This document shows positions 7,771 to 16,366 of a DNA stretch of 34,702 nucleotides, in pieces. Location: positions 1 to 34,702 of the forward strand of contig JBBDSC010000128.1 of assembly GCA_040905145.1 (NCBI GenBank). The letters are read 5' to 3'. The notes beneath the pieces are model-generated. The model was not told the DNA's origin. It saw only the letters and a list, made by a program, of their open reading frames with translations, and did not search any database. This DNA is from DATGMS01 sp040905145. Its GTDB lineage: Bacteria > Bacteroidota > Bacteroidia > Cytophagales > Cyclobacteriaceae. The position numbers and the translations under genes are program-made. Within the stretch, counting starts at the first letter, position 1. Every line of letters begins with the position of its first letter.

Positions 7771-8290
7771 CCCGAAGATTATTTTAGTAGGTTTGCCAGG
7801 AAGCGGCAAATCTACCCTGGGAAAGGAATTGGCTGAGCAGCTTGGTTTCCCCTTTTACGATCTGGACGATTTGATTGAGCAACAGGAGGGGATGTCTGTG
7901 GCTGACATTTTTCATCAAAAGGGGGAAGGGTATTTCCGCAATTTGGAATCCAATGTACTGGATAGAAATATGCGGGTTGAGGAGGCTTTTATTTTGGCTA
8001 CAGGAGGTGGTACCCCTTGTTTCAATGAAAATATGGAAAAGATCAATCAACAGGCCATTTCTGTATTTCTGGATGTTCCTTTGGCTCAAATCATGGCAAG
8101 ATTCACAAGTGGTGATATTGAAATGCGGCCCTTGTTCCAAGGGTTGGATACAGGAGAAATAACGGTTAAATTGAAAAACTTATATGTGGATAGAATCCTT
8201 TATTACGATCAGGCAAAAATAAAGCTCAGTGGAGAAGATGTTTCCACTGAGCTTCTGATGTCGGAATTGATGACTTTTTTTAGAAATTAA
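7763..8290 (+). CDS. aroK: Shikimate kinase
   Basis: The 175-residue protein phosphorylates shikimate at the 3-hydroxyl in chorismate synthesis. It has the P-loop GLPGSGKST (10-18), the shikimate-binding acidic pair in FYDLDDLIE (Asp33, Asp35), Arg59 in YFRNLES, the GGG turn at 81-83 (ATGGGTPC) and the lid arginine in EMRPL (Arg122). The length matches the family. It is the last gene of the DUF1599 operon and overlaps the upstream gene by 8 nt. Its last codons overlap the convergent outer-membrane gene by 11 bp, and codons for KLSGEDVSTEL carry a perfect inverted repeat that looks like the terminator of that opposite gene. Confidence 0.96.
   Translation: MNNPKIILVGLPGSGKSTLGKELAEQLGFPFYDLDDLIEQQEGMSVADIFHQKGEGYFRNLESNVLDRNMRVEEAFILATGGGTPCFNENMEKINQQAISVFLDVPLAQIMARFTSGDIEMRPLFQGLDTGEITVKLKNLYVDRILYYDQAKIKLSGEDVSTELLMSELMTFFRN
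8212..8254 (-). terminator. Rho-independent terminator of the outer-membrane protein gene, inside aroK
   Basis: Read on the minus strand, a perfect 12-bp stem (AAGCTCAGTGGA at 8243-8254 paired with TCCACTGAGCTT at 8222-8233, 9-nt loop) is followed by TTTATTTTT. It begins 26 bp after the stop codon of the minus-strand gene. The plus-strand side has no T-run right after the stem, so it is directional. The same bases are codons of aroK. Confidence 0.85.
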
Positions 8291-9746
8291 ACCCCAGGGT
8301 CAGCAGGCCTGTGAGTTGTTTGTTGTCAATGGAGGTAAGTGAAGCGTCTGGATAGGAAGAATAAAATGTATTGTAAGTATTTTGGATGATACCAAAATCC
8401 ACATACATGTTGGGCAGCCTTACTCCAACACCTCCCGAATACTGCATCATCGATCGATCTAACTCACTGTCCTTCATGGGATCACCGTAATAAGCTGCCC
8501 CTGCCCGTATTCTAAACATGTTATAACTGTATTCAGCACCTACTCTGTAGTTTATAGAACTTGCTGCAATTCTTCTAATCTCATCATTTTCAGCATCCAT
8601 CGAAATGTCAGGCGAAGACAAGTTCATGGAGGAATAGTCTACATAGTCTATATCAGCGGAGATAAACCCATTTTTATTAAAGAAAAAAGTACCTCCGGCA
8701 CTCATTTTCATGGGGCTTCTCAAATTGATGGTAGTAAGATAAATATCACTTAATGCATCTTCTTCAAATTCCAGGTCCCCGTTTAAGTCGTAAAATTCAG
8801 CAAATACATCCGCATCAAATTCTTCATTGATCCGACTCCAGGTAGGCGATTTAAACGATAAGCCTAGATTGATATTATCCATTGGCTTATATATCACACC
8901 TAAGTTTAAATTGACTCCGGTTCCATTCTGTAAAAGGTTTTCCTGTAAGGAATAATACAGTGCGGACAGGTCATTTTCGTCAAGGAACTCCTCGTTATAG
9001 GTTTTAGTGGAGAGGAAATTAACCGAAGTGACTCCCAATGAACCACCCACAAACCATTTATTTTTAAAGTTGCCTCCATAAGCAAAGGAGATTTGAGTTT
9101 GACTTCCCTCATTTTCTACTTGTTCATCCTGGAAAGGATTATTCACAGCATAATCAGTATCTTTCTGGAAAAGGCCATTGTCACTATAGATTAGACCAGC
9201 ATCTAAGGGTAGGCCTGCCGGACTACCCACAGCGGGTTCACCAATTTGATTGTAATCATCAACATAAAAGTCCAATAAGGTATTAGGCCCCCTGCTACTT
9301 GAAAAATAGCCAAAATCATTGGTAAAGAGCTGAGATCTGTTAATGCTGATCCCAAAGGATCCGCCCCTCCAATTCCCTGTTTCCAGGGGATCTTTTACTT
9401 TACTCATTACCACACTTAGATTAGGTAGGGCAACGTTATTGGTGGATTCATTTTGGATCTGCCCCATGAAATTCGTTTCAGATTTCCAGTTGCTGTAAGA
9501 TCCCGTTAAACTAAATTCTGACCTACGGAAAAATCCCAGCCCTGCGGGGTTTCCGTGTATATTGGAAACATCCCCTCCCAGTGAAGACTGAATGCCACCG
9601 ACACCCATTATCCGGGCAGATCCGGTAGACCTATATTGGCTATATCTCAACGCATCCTCAAAATAACCACCTTGTGCAAAAGAATCACTAATGGAAAGAA
9701 TTGCTATTACGGAAATTCCCAGCGTTATTTTTTTTATTGAATTCAT
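8280..9746 (-). CDS. OmpP1/FadL-like outer-membrane beta-barrel protein
   Basis: The 488-residue protein begins with a signal peptide (MNSIKKITLGISVIAILSIS, cleavage near SFAQ). The mature N-terminus (EDALRYSQY, SARIMGVGGIQSSLGGD, NIHGNPAGLGFFRRSEF) matches the plug region of the OmpP1/FadL/TodX family as found in Bacteroidota. The rest alternates short amphipathic strands (SADIDYVDYSSMNL, YRVGAEYSYNMFRIRAGAAYYG, GGVGVRLPNMYVDFG) and ends with an aromatic terminal strand LLTLGFNF, as expected for BAM-inserted barrels. FadL relatives carry hydrophobic compounds across the outer membrane; the substrate is not readable. The 3' end overlaps convergent aroK by 11 bp, and its terminator lies in aroK. 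Confidence 0.88.
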   Translation of the reverse strand: MNSIKKITLGISVIAILSISDSFAQGGYFEDALRYSQYRSTGSARIMGVGGIQSSLGGDVSNIHGNPAGLGFFRRSEFSLTGSYSNWKSETNFMGQIQNESTNNVALPNLSVVMSKVKDPLETGNWRGGSFGISINRSQLFTNDFGYFSSSRGPNTLLDFYVDDYNQIGEPAVGSPAGLPLDAGLIYSDNGLFQKDTDYAVNNPFQDEQVENEGSQTQISFAYGGNFKNKWFVGGSLGVTSVNFLSTKTYNEEFLDENDLSALYYSLQENLLQNGTGVNLNLGVIYKPMDNINLGLSFKSPTWSRINEEFDADVFAEFYDLNGDLEFEEDALSDIYLTTINLRSPMKMSAGGTFFFNKNGFISADIDYVDYSSMNLSSPDISMDAENDEIRRIAASSINYRVGAEYSYNMFRIRAGAAYYGDPMKDSELDRSMMQYSGGVGVRLPNMYVDFGIIQNTYNTFYSSYPDASLTSIDNKQLTGLLTLGFNF

Positions 9747-9981
9747 AGGTATAATTGATTTATATGGGTCACCGGAAATCTCATGGGTAACTTATTCTTC
9801 CGGCGGCCCCCGAAGTTTTATGGATAAAGGTATTTAAAATACGGGGTTCATTTCGGCTTTATTTTCTTTTGAAGAAAGCCCGTTACTTTTGCCATTTTTA
9901 ATGACAAGTTCCATGCCGTAAAATAAATTAAGTGTTATGATTTAAACGGGTGAAAGCATAAAAAAGTAAAAAAATAAAAAA

Positions 9982-10003
9982 AAGAGGGAATTAATTCCCT
10001 CTT
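9982..10003 (-). terminator. Rho-independent terminator overlapping the lipoprotein stop codon
   Basis: A perfect 22-bp palindrome (AAGAGGGAATT and its complement) is followed on the minus strand by T8-A-T7. The lipoprotein's TAA stop lies within the palindrome, so the last codons form part of the hairpin. Confidence 0.9.
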
Positions 10004-11334
10004 CTTGAGCTTCCTCCTGATGATCTAGTTGCTCCCCCTCCACTACTTCCAGAGCTTCTGCTCGGTGGTGCACTGTAGGATGGAGATGAACTTCTTGTTC
10101 TAGATGGTGTGGAGTAATTACTCCTATTATGGGATGGTATAGTACTTCTTTTATACTGGGGCGAAGAACTTCTGTTATATGATGGCGAAGAGCTTCTGCT
10201 TGGTGCAGCATACCTTGATCTGCTATCAGTGGATGATCTTCTCGTATTCACATTAGAAGGGGCCTGTGTTCTTGTGGTCCTTTCCGGTGAAGTGTATGTA
10301 TTTCTGTTAGAAGTACTCCCACTCCTGCTCATGGCTGGAGAATTGATGTTTCTACTTGATGGAGCTGCTGATGCCGCAGATGAACTTCTTGCGGTGGCAT
10401 TATTATAGTAATCATTTTGGGACCGGCTGAAATCATTTCTGCTGTTCGCCCTTGTATTGGGTGTAGAGGTAAGGGTATTCCTACTTACTGCCTCTCTCCT
10501 TGCTGTGGACCTGGTTGAACTTGGAGATGCAACATCCCTAGCAGCCCTTGTTCTGCTATCAGTAGCCAAATTGGAACTTCTAGAAGGACGGTTACCTCTG
10601 ACGATTTGTCTTTGGTTTTCTGATCCACCAGGAAGGACAATGATAGGTCTATTGTAGTAGTTCATTCCATATCCGTAACCATAGCCCATATATGGGGAGT
10701 AAAATGGATCATAAAATCCTCCCATGCCATAACCATACCTCATCATCGGGTGCCCAAATCCCATTCCGAACCTACTTCCCATTCCGAATCCCATTCCTAA
10801 TGACATGCTAAGACCAGGACGGAAACCAAAGCCGGATCCCCAAAAAGGATCATAAAGGCCCCCCATTCCCATTCCCATTGGACTAAAGCCTCCCATGTAC
10901 ATCGAACTAAGCATCCAAGGATTCATGTTCCAACCGGAATTCATATTGCCGGGAGCATTATAACCCCGGAAGTTGTTGTAAATATTTATATCCCCGTCTT
11001 CTTTCTGAACAGTATCCCCTTCAGCATCATCAAAATACACTGTGCCTTCATCCACAGGCTCATTGCTGTTTTGGTATTTGGCGAGATATTCTGGGTTGAC
11101 ATTTTTCGCTGAAAAATTTTCCTGATTGTACTCCTCAGCATTTATATCTTCAAGTTGTTTGAAATTCTCCGGATTGTTGTTCTTAACAGCAAACTCAGTG
11201 GCTACTTCGGCGTCAGAAGCCATGAAGTAAAGGCCATCAGATTCGCCCCTCAAAGCACTGTAATTGGTGCTGCAAGAAGCTAAACCCAATAAAGCGAAAA
11301 CGCCCAAGTACCGGATTGATGATAAATTGTTCAT
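9991..11334 (-). CDS. Lipoprotein with Gly/Met-rich core and Ser/Arg-rich low-complexity tail
   Basis: I do not recognise a named family. The 447-residue protein has an SPII signal (LLGLASC, lipidated Cys21) and an acidic Asn-rich segment (about 30-120). A Gly/Met/aromatic-rich core follows (about 125-235: repeated GMGMGG, GFGMG, MGYGYGYG and YDPF-like units). The last 200 residues are almost entirely Ser, Arg, Thr, Asn, Tyr and Pro with SSPSYN/RSSSPQY-like imperfect repeats. The charge therefore moves from acidic to strongly basic along the chain. It is likely an envelope protein with a disordered, possibly polyanion-binding tail (inference). A perfect terminator overlaps the stop. The ATG at 11334 is clear because the signal peptide starts there. 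Confidence 0.8.
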   Translation of the reverse strand: MNNLSSIRYLGVFALLGLASCSTNYSALRGESDGLYFMASDAEVATEFAVKNNNPENFKQLEDINAEEYNQENFSAKNVNPEYLAKYQNSNEPVDEGTVYFDDAEGDTVQKEDGDINIYNNFRGYNAPGNMNSGWNMNPWMLSSMYMGGFSPMGMGMGGLYDPFWGSGFGFRPGLSMSLGMGFGMGSRFGMGFGHPMMRYGYGMGGFYDPFYSPYMGYGYGYGMNYYNRPIIVLPGGSENQRQIVRGNRPSRSSNLATDSRTRAARDVASPSSTRSTARREAVSRNTLTSTPNTRANSRNDFSRSQNDYYNNATARSSSAASAAPSSRNINSPAMSRSGSTSNRNTYTSPERTTRTQAPSNVNTRRSSTDSRSRYAAPSRSSSPSYNRSSSPQYKRSTIPSHNRSNYSTPSRTRSSSPSYSAPPSRSSGSSGGGATRSSGGSSRRGN

Positions 11335-11403
11335 ATGAATGTTAGATTTTATTTTCCTGTTATATATACGTCGGATTAGCTAGAGGGTTATTATATTTTA
11401 ATT

Positions 11404-11411
11404 TATATTTG
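11404..11411 (+). promoter_or_regulatory. Candidate -7 box for proS
   Basis: TATATTTG matches TAnnTTTG. Transcription would start near 11416, about 48 nt before the proS ATG. I see no convincing TTTG 19 bp upstream. Confidence 0.35.
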
Positions 11412-11463
11412 CTTTTAAATTCAATCCGAATATAAGAGTTTTTTTTAATACAACAAACAAATA

Positions 11464-12948
11464 ATGAGCAAAGGATTACCAAAACGGAGTGAAGATTACT
11501 CACTGTGGTATAATGAATTAGTGAAAAGAGCAGATCTGGCAGAAAATTCGGAGGTAAGAGGTTGTATGGTCATCAAACCATACGGCTATTCCATTTGGGA
11601 AAAGATGCAGGCACAACTTGATAAAATGTTTAAGGAGACAGGTCATGATAATGCCTATTTTCCGCTTTTTATCCCAAAATCTTATTTATCCAAGGAGGCG
11701 AGCCATGTAGAAGGATTTGCCAAAGAATGTGCGGTGGTAACCCATTACAGGCTAAAAAATTCCGAAGATGGAAAAAGCGTAATCGTAGATCCCGAAGCGA
11801 AATTGGAGGAAGAATTGATCGTAAGGCCTACTTCTGAAACGGTAATCTGGAATACGTATAGGACCTGGATCCAGTCTTACAGGGATTTGCCTCTTTTGGT
11901 CAACCAATGGGCAAATGTAGTAAGATGGGAGATGAGGACCAGGCTTTTTTTGAGAACTACCGAGTTTCTTTGGCAAGAAGGGCATACTGCCCATGCTACC
12001 AAAAAAGAAGCGATGGAAGAAACCATTCAGATGTTGAATGTGTACGCTGAGTTTGCCGAAAATTTCATGGCGCTTCCTGTGGTCAAAGGAGTAAAGTCAG
12101 CAAATGAAAGATTTGCCGGTGCAGAGGAGACTTATTGCATAGAAGCAATGATGCAGGATGGTAAAGCCTTACAGGCCGGTACTTCCCATTTTCTAGGACA
12201 GAATTTCGCAAAGGCTTTTGATGTCAAATTTGCAACCAAAGAGGGAGGATTGGATCATGTATGGGGGACTTCCTGGGGGGTCAGTACGCGTTTAATGGGA
12301 GCATTGATCATGGCCCACTCCGATGATAATGGATTGGTTTTACCCCCTAAGCTCGCACCCATTCAGGTAATTATCGTCCCAATATTCCGGGACGATGAAG
12401 AACTTGATGCGATCACAGCGAAAGCAAAGGAGATAATGAATAAATTGATACCTTTGGGCATCTTGGTCAGATTCGATAATAGGGACACCTTTAAGCCAGG
12501 GTGGAAATTTGCCGAATATGAGCTGAAAGGTGTTCCGGTAAGGATAGCGATAGGCCCCAGGGATTTGGGTAAAAACACCTTGGAAATAGCCAGACGGGAT
12601 ACGCTGACCAAAGAAACGGTGGACTTAAATGAAACTGATATAGGGGATTTCATCACGCAACTTATAGAGGATATCCAACAGAATATTTATCAAAAGGCAT
12701 TTAACTTAACGAAGGAAAAGACCACTGAAGTGAATTCCTGGGATGAATTCACTGAGGTATTGGAGAATAAGGGGGGATTTATTTCTGCTCATTGGGATGG
12801 AAGTGCTGAGACAGAGGAAAAGATCAAGGAATTGACCAAAGCCACCATTCGCTGTATACCGTTGGACCTAGAGATGGAAGAGGAGGGGCATTGTGTCCTG
12901 ACGGGCAGTTTCTCTAAAGGAAGGGTTTTATTTGCGAAAGCTTATTAA
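11464..12948 (+). CDS. proS: Prolyl-tRNA synthetase (eukaryote/archaea-like, no INS domain)
   Basis: The 494-residue class II synthetase charges tRNA-Pro. It carries the ProRS type-3 start (LPKRSEDYSLWYNELVKRADLAE), RGCMVIKPYGYSIWE, motif 2 region RWEMRTRLFLRTTEFLWQEGHTAHAT split by a loop, the GTSHFLGQNFAKAF segment, and motif 3 GVSTRLMGALIMAHSD. The anticodon-binding domain follows from about 298 (LAPIQVIIVPIF). The C-terminal zinc-like domain ends in FAKAY, a typical terminus. The absence of an editing insertion and the length of about 494 fit the archaeal/eukaryotic-type enzyme that Bacteroidota use. It stands alone, with more than 100 bp on both sides. Confidence 0.97.
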   Translation: MSKGLPKRSEDYSLWYNELVKRADLAENSEVRGCMVIKPYGYSIWEKMQAQLDKMFKETGHDNAYFPLFIPKSYLSKEASHVEGFAKECAVVTHYRLKNSEDGKSVIVDPEAKLEEELIVRPTSETVIWNTYRTWIQSYRDLPLLVNQWANVVRWEMRTRLFLRTTEFLWQEGHTAHATKKEAMEETIQMLNVYAEFAENFMALPVVKGVKSANERFAGAEETYCIEAMMQDGKALQAGTSHFLGQNFAKAFDVKFATKEGGLDHVWGTSWGVSTRLMGALIMAHSDDNGLVLPPKLAPIQVIIVPIFRDDEELDAITAKAKEIMNKLIPLGILVRFDNRDTFKPGWKFAEYELKGVPVRIAIGPRDLGKNTLEIARRDTLTKETVDLNETDIGDFITQLIEDIQQNIYQKAFNLTKEKTTEVNSWDEFTEVLENKGGFISAHWDGSAETEEKIKELTKATIRCIPLDLEMEEEGHCVLTGSFSKGRVLFAKAY

Positions 12949-13063
12949 AAGACTGCTGGGACGGAAGCTTAAATTGACGTTTTTCATTTGCAGCAATAAA
13001 ACACTTTCAAATCAGGAAAAATCTGCCTATTTTCAGCTATTCATTTATTAGAAATCAGTTAAA

Positions 13064-13528
13064 ATGGCGTGGTTTATTCTTATTAGTCTGTTGATAATTG
13101 GAATCATTTTAGTCCTGGTGGAGGTGCTTTTTGTACCGGGAACTACCTTGGTGGGTGTTTTAGGGGTAATAGTAACGGCGGTGGGTATTTATTACGGTTT
13201 CAGGGCTTTTGATTATGAGGTGGCCCTTTCCCTATTGGTACTTGCCGTAATTGCAAACCTTTTGGTGATTGTTTATGGATTCAGATCCGGTGTATGGAAT
13301 AAATTCTCTTTGAAAGAGACCATGACAAGCAGAAGCTTTGACGATCGGTTGTTAGGGTTGGAAATTGGGCAGAAAGGAAAAACGGTTTCGGATTTTAAGC
13401 CGTATGGAGAAGCGGAATTTGGGGACAAAATTTATGAAGCCAAATCCGAAAGGGGCTTTCTCCCCAGAGGGACAGAAGTGTATATTACAAGATTGGAAAA
13501 CAATAGGATTATTATTAACAAACAATAA
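13064..13528 (+). CDS. NfeD-like membrane protein, partner of FloA
   Basis: The 154-residue protein is the short NfeD1b-like form. Three membrane helices lie at about 3-24, 27-47 and 52-72, with the family's VEVLFVPGTTLVGVLG segment between the first two. A soluble OB-fold domain follows (GLEIGQKGKTVSDFKPYGEAEFG, then FLPRGTEVYITRLENNRIII). NfeD proteins pair with flotillins in membrane microdomains. The flotillin-like gene starts 3 nt after this stop codon, so the two are cotranscribed and likely translated in a coupled way. No ClpP-like protease part is present. Confidence 0.88.
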   Translation: MAWFILISLLIIGIILVLVEVLFVPGTTLVGVLGVIVTAVGIYYGFRAFDYEVALSLLVLAVIANLLVIVYGFRSGVWNKFSLKETMTSRSFDDRLLGLEIGQKGKTVSDFKPYGEAEFGDKIYEAKSERGFLPRGTEVYITRLENNRIIINKQ

Positions 13529-13531
13529 ATT

Positions 13532-14539
13532 ATGGAAGATTCAAACTCATTGTTCATTTTATTTATAGCTTTTGCAGGACTCATTGTCCTCTTTATTTTT
13601 CTTTATTTTGTTCCTGTAAACTTGTGGATTACCGCAATTTTCTCCAATGTAAAAGTTGGTCTTTTGGAGTTGGTAGGGATGAGAATCCGGAAGGTTCCGC
13701 CAAGTATAATTGTCAATGCGTTGATTACCTCTACCAAAGCTGGGTTGAATCTGACCACTAATGATCTGGAGACGCATTATCTTGCAGGAGGCAACGTTCC
13801 TACAGTGATCAGGGCCTTGATCTCTGCCGATAAAGCAAATATTTCCCTTTCCTTTAAGCAGGCCACGGCCATAGATCTGGCAGGGCGGGATGTTTTTGAA
13901 GCTGTCCAAATATCCGTCAACCCCAAAGTGATCAATACACCAAATGTGGCCGCTGTGGCTGCCGATGGTATTCAGTTGATAGCCAAAGCAAGGGTTACCG
14001 TTAGGGCAAATATTGCTCAGCTGGTAGGCGGTGCAGGGGAAGAGACTATTCTGGCCAGGGTAGGGGAAGGAATAGTTACTTCTATAGGAAGTTCCCCTAA
14101 TCATAAGAGTGTGCTGGAAAATCCTGACAGGATATCCAAGCTTGTATTGGAAAGGGGATTGGATGCAGGGACAGCATTTGAAATTCTATCCATAGACATT
14201 GCCGATATAGATGTAGGGACCAATATTGGCGCAAAACTTCAAATTGATCAGGCTTCAGCCGATCTAAAAGTTGCGGAAGCAAGAGCTGAGGAAAGGAGAG
14301 CTATGGCAGTTGCATTAGAGCAGGAAATGAAGGCAAAAAATGTAGAAATGAAAGCCAAAGTAACCGAAGCAGAAGCGGAAATTCCAAAAGCCATTTCAGA
14401 AGCCTTCCGGACAGGTAACTTTGGTATAATGGATTATTACCGAATGGAAAACGTAAAATCCGATACCAGCATGCGGGATTCCATCGCCAGTTCAGACCAA
14501 GGGAAAAGCGGGGATAGATCCAAGGGAGACAAAAAATAA
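13532..14539 (+). CDS. floA: Flotillin-like protein FloA
   Basis: The 335-residue protein has an N-terminal hydrophobic hairpin (about 4-35, LFILFIAFAGLIVLFIFLYF) and then the FloA/YqfA-type SPFH region (VGLLELVGMRIRKVPPS, NLTTNDLETHYLAGGNV, QATAIDLAGRDVFEAVQ, VGGAGEETILARVGEG). An Ala/Glu/Lys coiled-coil rich in EARAEERRAMAV follows, and a short acidic/basic tail. FloA scaffolds membrane microdomains and affects fluidity and secretion in Bacillus. It lies 3 nt after the NfeD gene and ends just before a terminator shared with the convergent WG-repeat gene. Confidence 0.94.
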   Translation: MEDSNSLFILFIAFAGLIVLFIFLYFVPVNLWITAIFSNVKVGLLELVGMRIRKVPPSIIVNALITSTKAGLNLTTNDLETHYLAGGNVPTVIRALISADKANISLSFKQATAIDLAGRDVFEAVQISVNPKVINTPNVAAVAADGIQLIAKARVTVRANIAQLVGGAGEETILARVGEGIVTSIGSSPNHKSVLENPDRISKLVLERGLDAGTAFEILSIDIADIDVGTNIGAKLQIDQASADLKVAEARAEERRAMAVALEQEMKAKNVEMKAKVTEAEAEIPKAISEAFRTGNFGIMDYYRMENVKSDTSMRDSIASSDQGKSGDRSKGDKK

Positions 14540-14540
14540 A

Positions 14541-14578
14541 AAAAAGGGAGAATTAAACTCCCTTTTTTTTATTTTTTT
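14541..14578. terminator. Bidirectional terminator between floA and the WG-repeat gene
   Basis: AAAAAGGGAG (14541-14550), loop AATTAAA, then CTCCCTTTTT (14558-14567) form a stem with A-runs on the left and T-runs on the right. It therefore works as an intrinsic terminator in both directions. The WG-repeat stop codon lies in the loop region. Confidence 0.88.
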
Positions 14579-16127
14579 TTGTGCTATCCTCTTCTACAAG
14601 TACAGGAAGAACAGGTTCTTCTTCGGCCAGGATTTTATCATTACCATGATCAAAAATGATATTTGAATAATAAATGGGCAAAGAATATTCCCCGGTCTCT
14701 TTCATGACACCATATTTGTCACCTCTTCGGATCAGGATTTTATCATAACCTTCCCTTCTCAACTCATCAAATTTGGGTATGGATATTTCTGTGCCTAAAG
14801 AATTGGCCAAACCAAAGAGGGAATTATTTTCCGTTAAATAGTAATTGTCATCGGTAAAAGAAATCCTCTCATAATAATCAGAAAGAAGTTCCTTACCGGC
14901 TTTGTCTATCAAATTGGCTTTTCCATCTTTTTTGACGAGAGCTACTCCCCGCATGAAATCACCGGCTTCCGTAAAGTGGGGTTGAATGGAAATTTTATCA
15001 TTTTGATCAATGTAGCCCCATTGATCACCGATTTTCACTGGTGCCAACCCCTCGGAAAACTTACCGATTTGTTCATATCTATTGGCAATTCTAAGCTTAC
15101 CAGTCCGGTCTACAAATCCATACTTCCCATCAATCAAGGCTCCATATAATCCCTCGTTGCCGGGGAAAAGTTTCTGGATGCTTTTGGTAGGCGAGACATC
15201 CCAGTTCCCTTTATCGTTTAATAAGCCAATCCTTCCATCTCTGAAAGATATACTATAATGGTTTTTGCCTGTTTTGATTACCGTTTCCATGCCCACGGCA
15301 TCTAAGAGGATGCCGTCCTTTTTCATCACTCTTCGCAATTTTCCGTGTATATATTCCAGTATCACGTCCTTTTCAAAGGTGATTTTATGGTAGCTGGTAT
15401 AACGGATATGGGCTTTGTTGGTCTTTGCCTTGATCAGCATATATTCTTTGCCATTTTTTGCAAAAAAGAAACTATCCCCCAAGTAAGAAATTTCGTCTAT
15501 TACTGGATCTAAGATATTGTTCCCATCTCTGTTGATGAGACCATAACCAGTAGCCTCCTTGGAAAGGATCACATTTCCATTGATACTTTCTAAGGATTCA
15601 TATGAATAATTCGGATTTTCAGAAAGAGGCAAATAGTAACCCTGTGCATTTGTGGCAATGATCTGCCCATTCTGGGCAATATGAGCGGATTCGTAGGAAC
15701 CCAGGGCCTTTTTTGTCTTTTGGCCTCTATCATATAAGTAATAGGCAATTCCTTTTCTGGCTAAGAGCAGATTATAATAGGTTTCTATCACATCATATTC
15801 CGTAGGGAATATCTCCTCCCCATATTCATGGTAGGCCCCAAATTTCCCTTTAGCAGTGATAATGATCCATGGTTCCAGATATTGGAAAACTTCAGCGTTA
15901 TTGATGCTCAAAATAGGCTCATAGCTCTTGCTCAGCAGCTTTAGGGTACTGTCCTTGGTGCTCACCCTGACAGCATTCCCCAACACCTTTATCTTATCGT
16001 TCTCTATTTTCCTTATAAGCGTATAGTTTTCGTCATAGATCTCCCAGGTTTGGCCTAAGGTTATAGGAATAATCGCACTAATAAAAATTGCTGTAAGGAC
16101 AGACTTTTTACAAAATTCTGAGATCAT
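14553..16127 (-). CDS. Secreted WG-repeat protein
   Basis: The 524-residue protein has a signal peptide (about 1-25, ending near TLGQ) and then a chain of WG-like beta repeats of 35-50 residues. Each unit has a core such as GKFGAYHEYGEEIFP, YGLINRDGNNILDP, GRIGLLNDKGNWDVSP, GKYGFVDRTGKLRI, DQWGYIDQNDKISIQPHF, GKANLIDKAGKELL, LFGLANSLGTEISIP and DKYGVMKETGEYSLP. At least eight units are visible, suggesting a solenoid or propeller-like fold. The C-terminus is Lys-rich. WG-repeat proteins are usually exported and of unknown function; binding is the best guess. It is the next gene after hemA on the minus strand, with 239 bp between them. Confidence 0.88.
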   Translation of the reverse strand: MISEFCKKSVLTAIFISAIIPITLGQTWEIYDENYTLIRKIENDKIKVLGNAVRVSTKDSTLKLLSKSYEPILSINNAEVFQYLEPWIIITAKGKFGAYHEYGEEIFPTEYDVIETYYNLLLARKGIAYYLYDRGQKTKKALGSYESAHIAQNGQIIATNAQGYYLPLSENPNYSYESLESINGNVILSKEATGYGLINRDGNNILDPVIDEISYLGDSFFFAKNGKEYMLIKAKTNKAHIRYTSYHKITFEKDVILEYIHGKLRRVMKKDGILLDAVGMETVIKTGKNHYSISFRDGRIGLLNDKGNWDVSPTKSIQKLFPGNEGLYGALIDGKYGFVDRTGKLRIANRYEQIGKFSEGLAPVKIGDQWGYIDQNDKISIQPHFTEAGDFMRGVALVKKDGKANLIDKAGKELLSDYYERISFTDDNYYLTENNSLFGLANSLGTEISIPKFDELRREGYDKILIRRGDKYGVMKETGEYSLPIYYSNIIFDHGNDKILAEEEPVLPVLVEEDSTKKNKKKGV

Positions 16128-16366
16128 ATTAATTTAAATTTGTGGGTAAATTAAGCGTATACATACCGCATTTCAAAGGTTTTCCTATTGGATTATAAAA
16201 CCTGAGCCGAAACTCCAAAAGCCAGGTTCCCGTCATTCTGGAGACGTTCAAAAATAAGAGTATTTAGAAGCGCTATTAAGCCAATAAATTATTCTATGCT
16301 CCGGATATGGAAAAGGACGCCATTTTAATTTTATCAGGAAAAATAGATGACAAGGGTAAAAAATGA

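Noticed and set aside
16199..16228. AACCTG/CAGGTT hairpin between hemA and the WG-repeat gene
   Set aside because: Only a 6-bp stem with a large loop and a poor T-tract; too weak to call a terminator.
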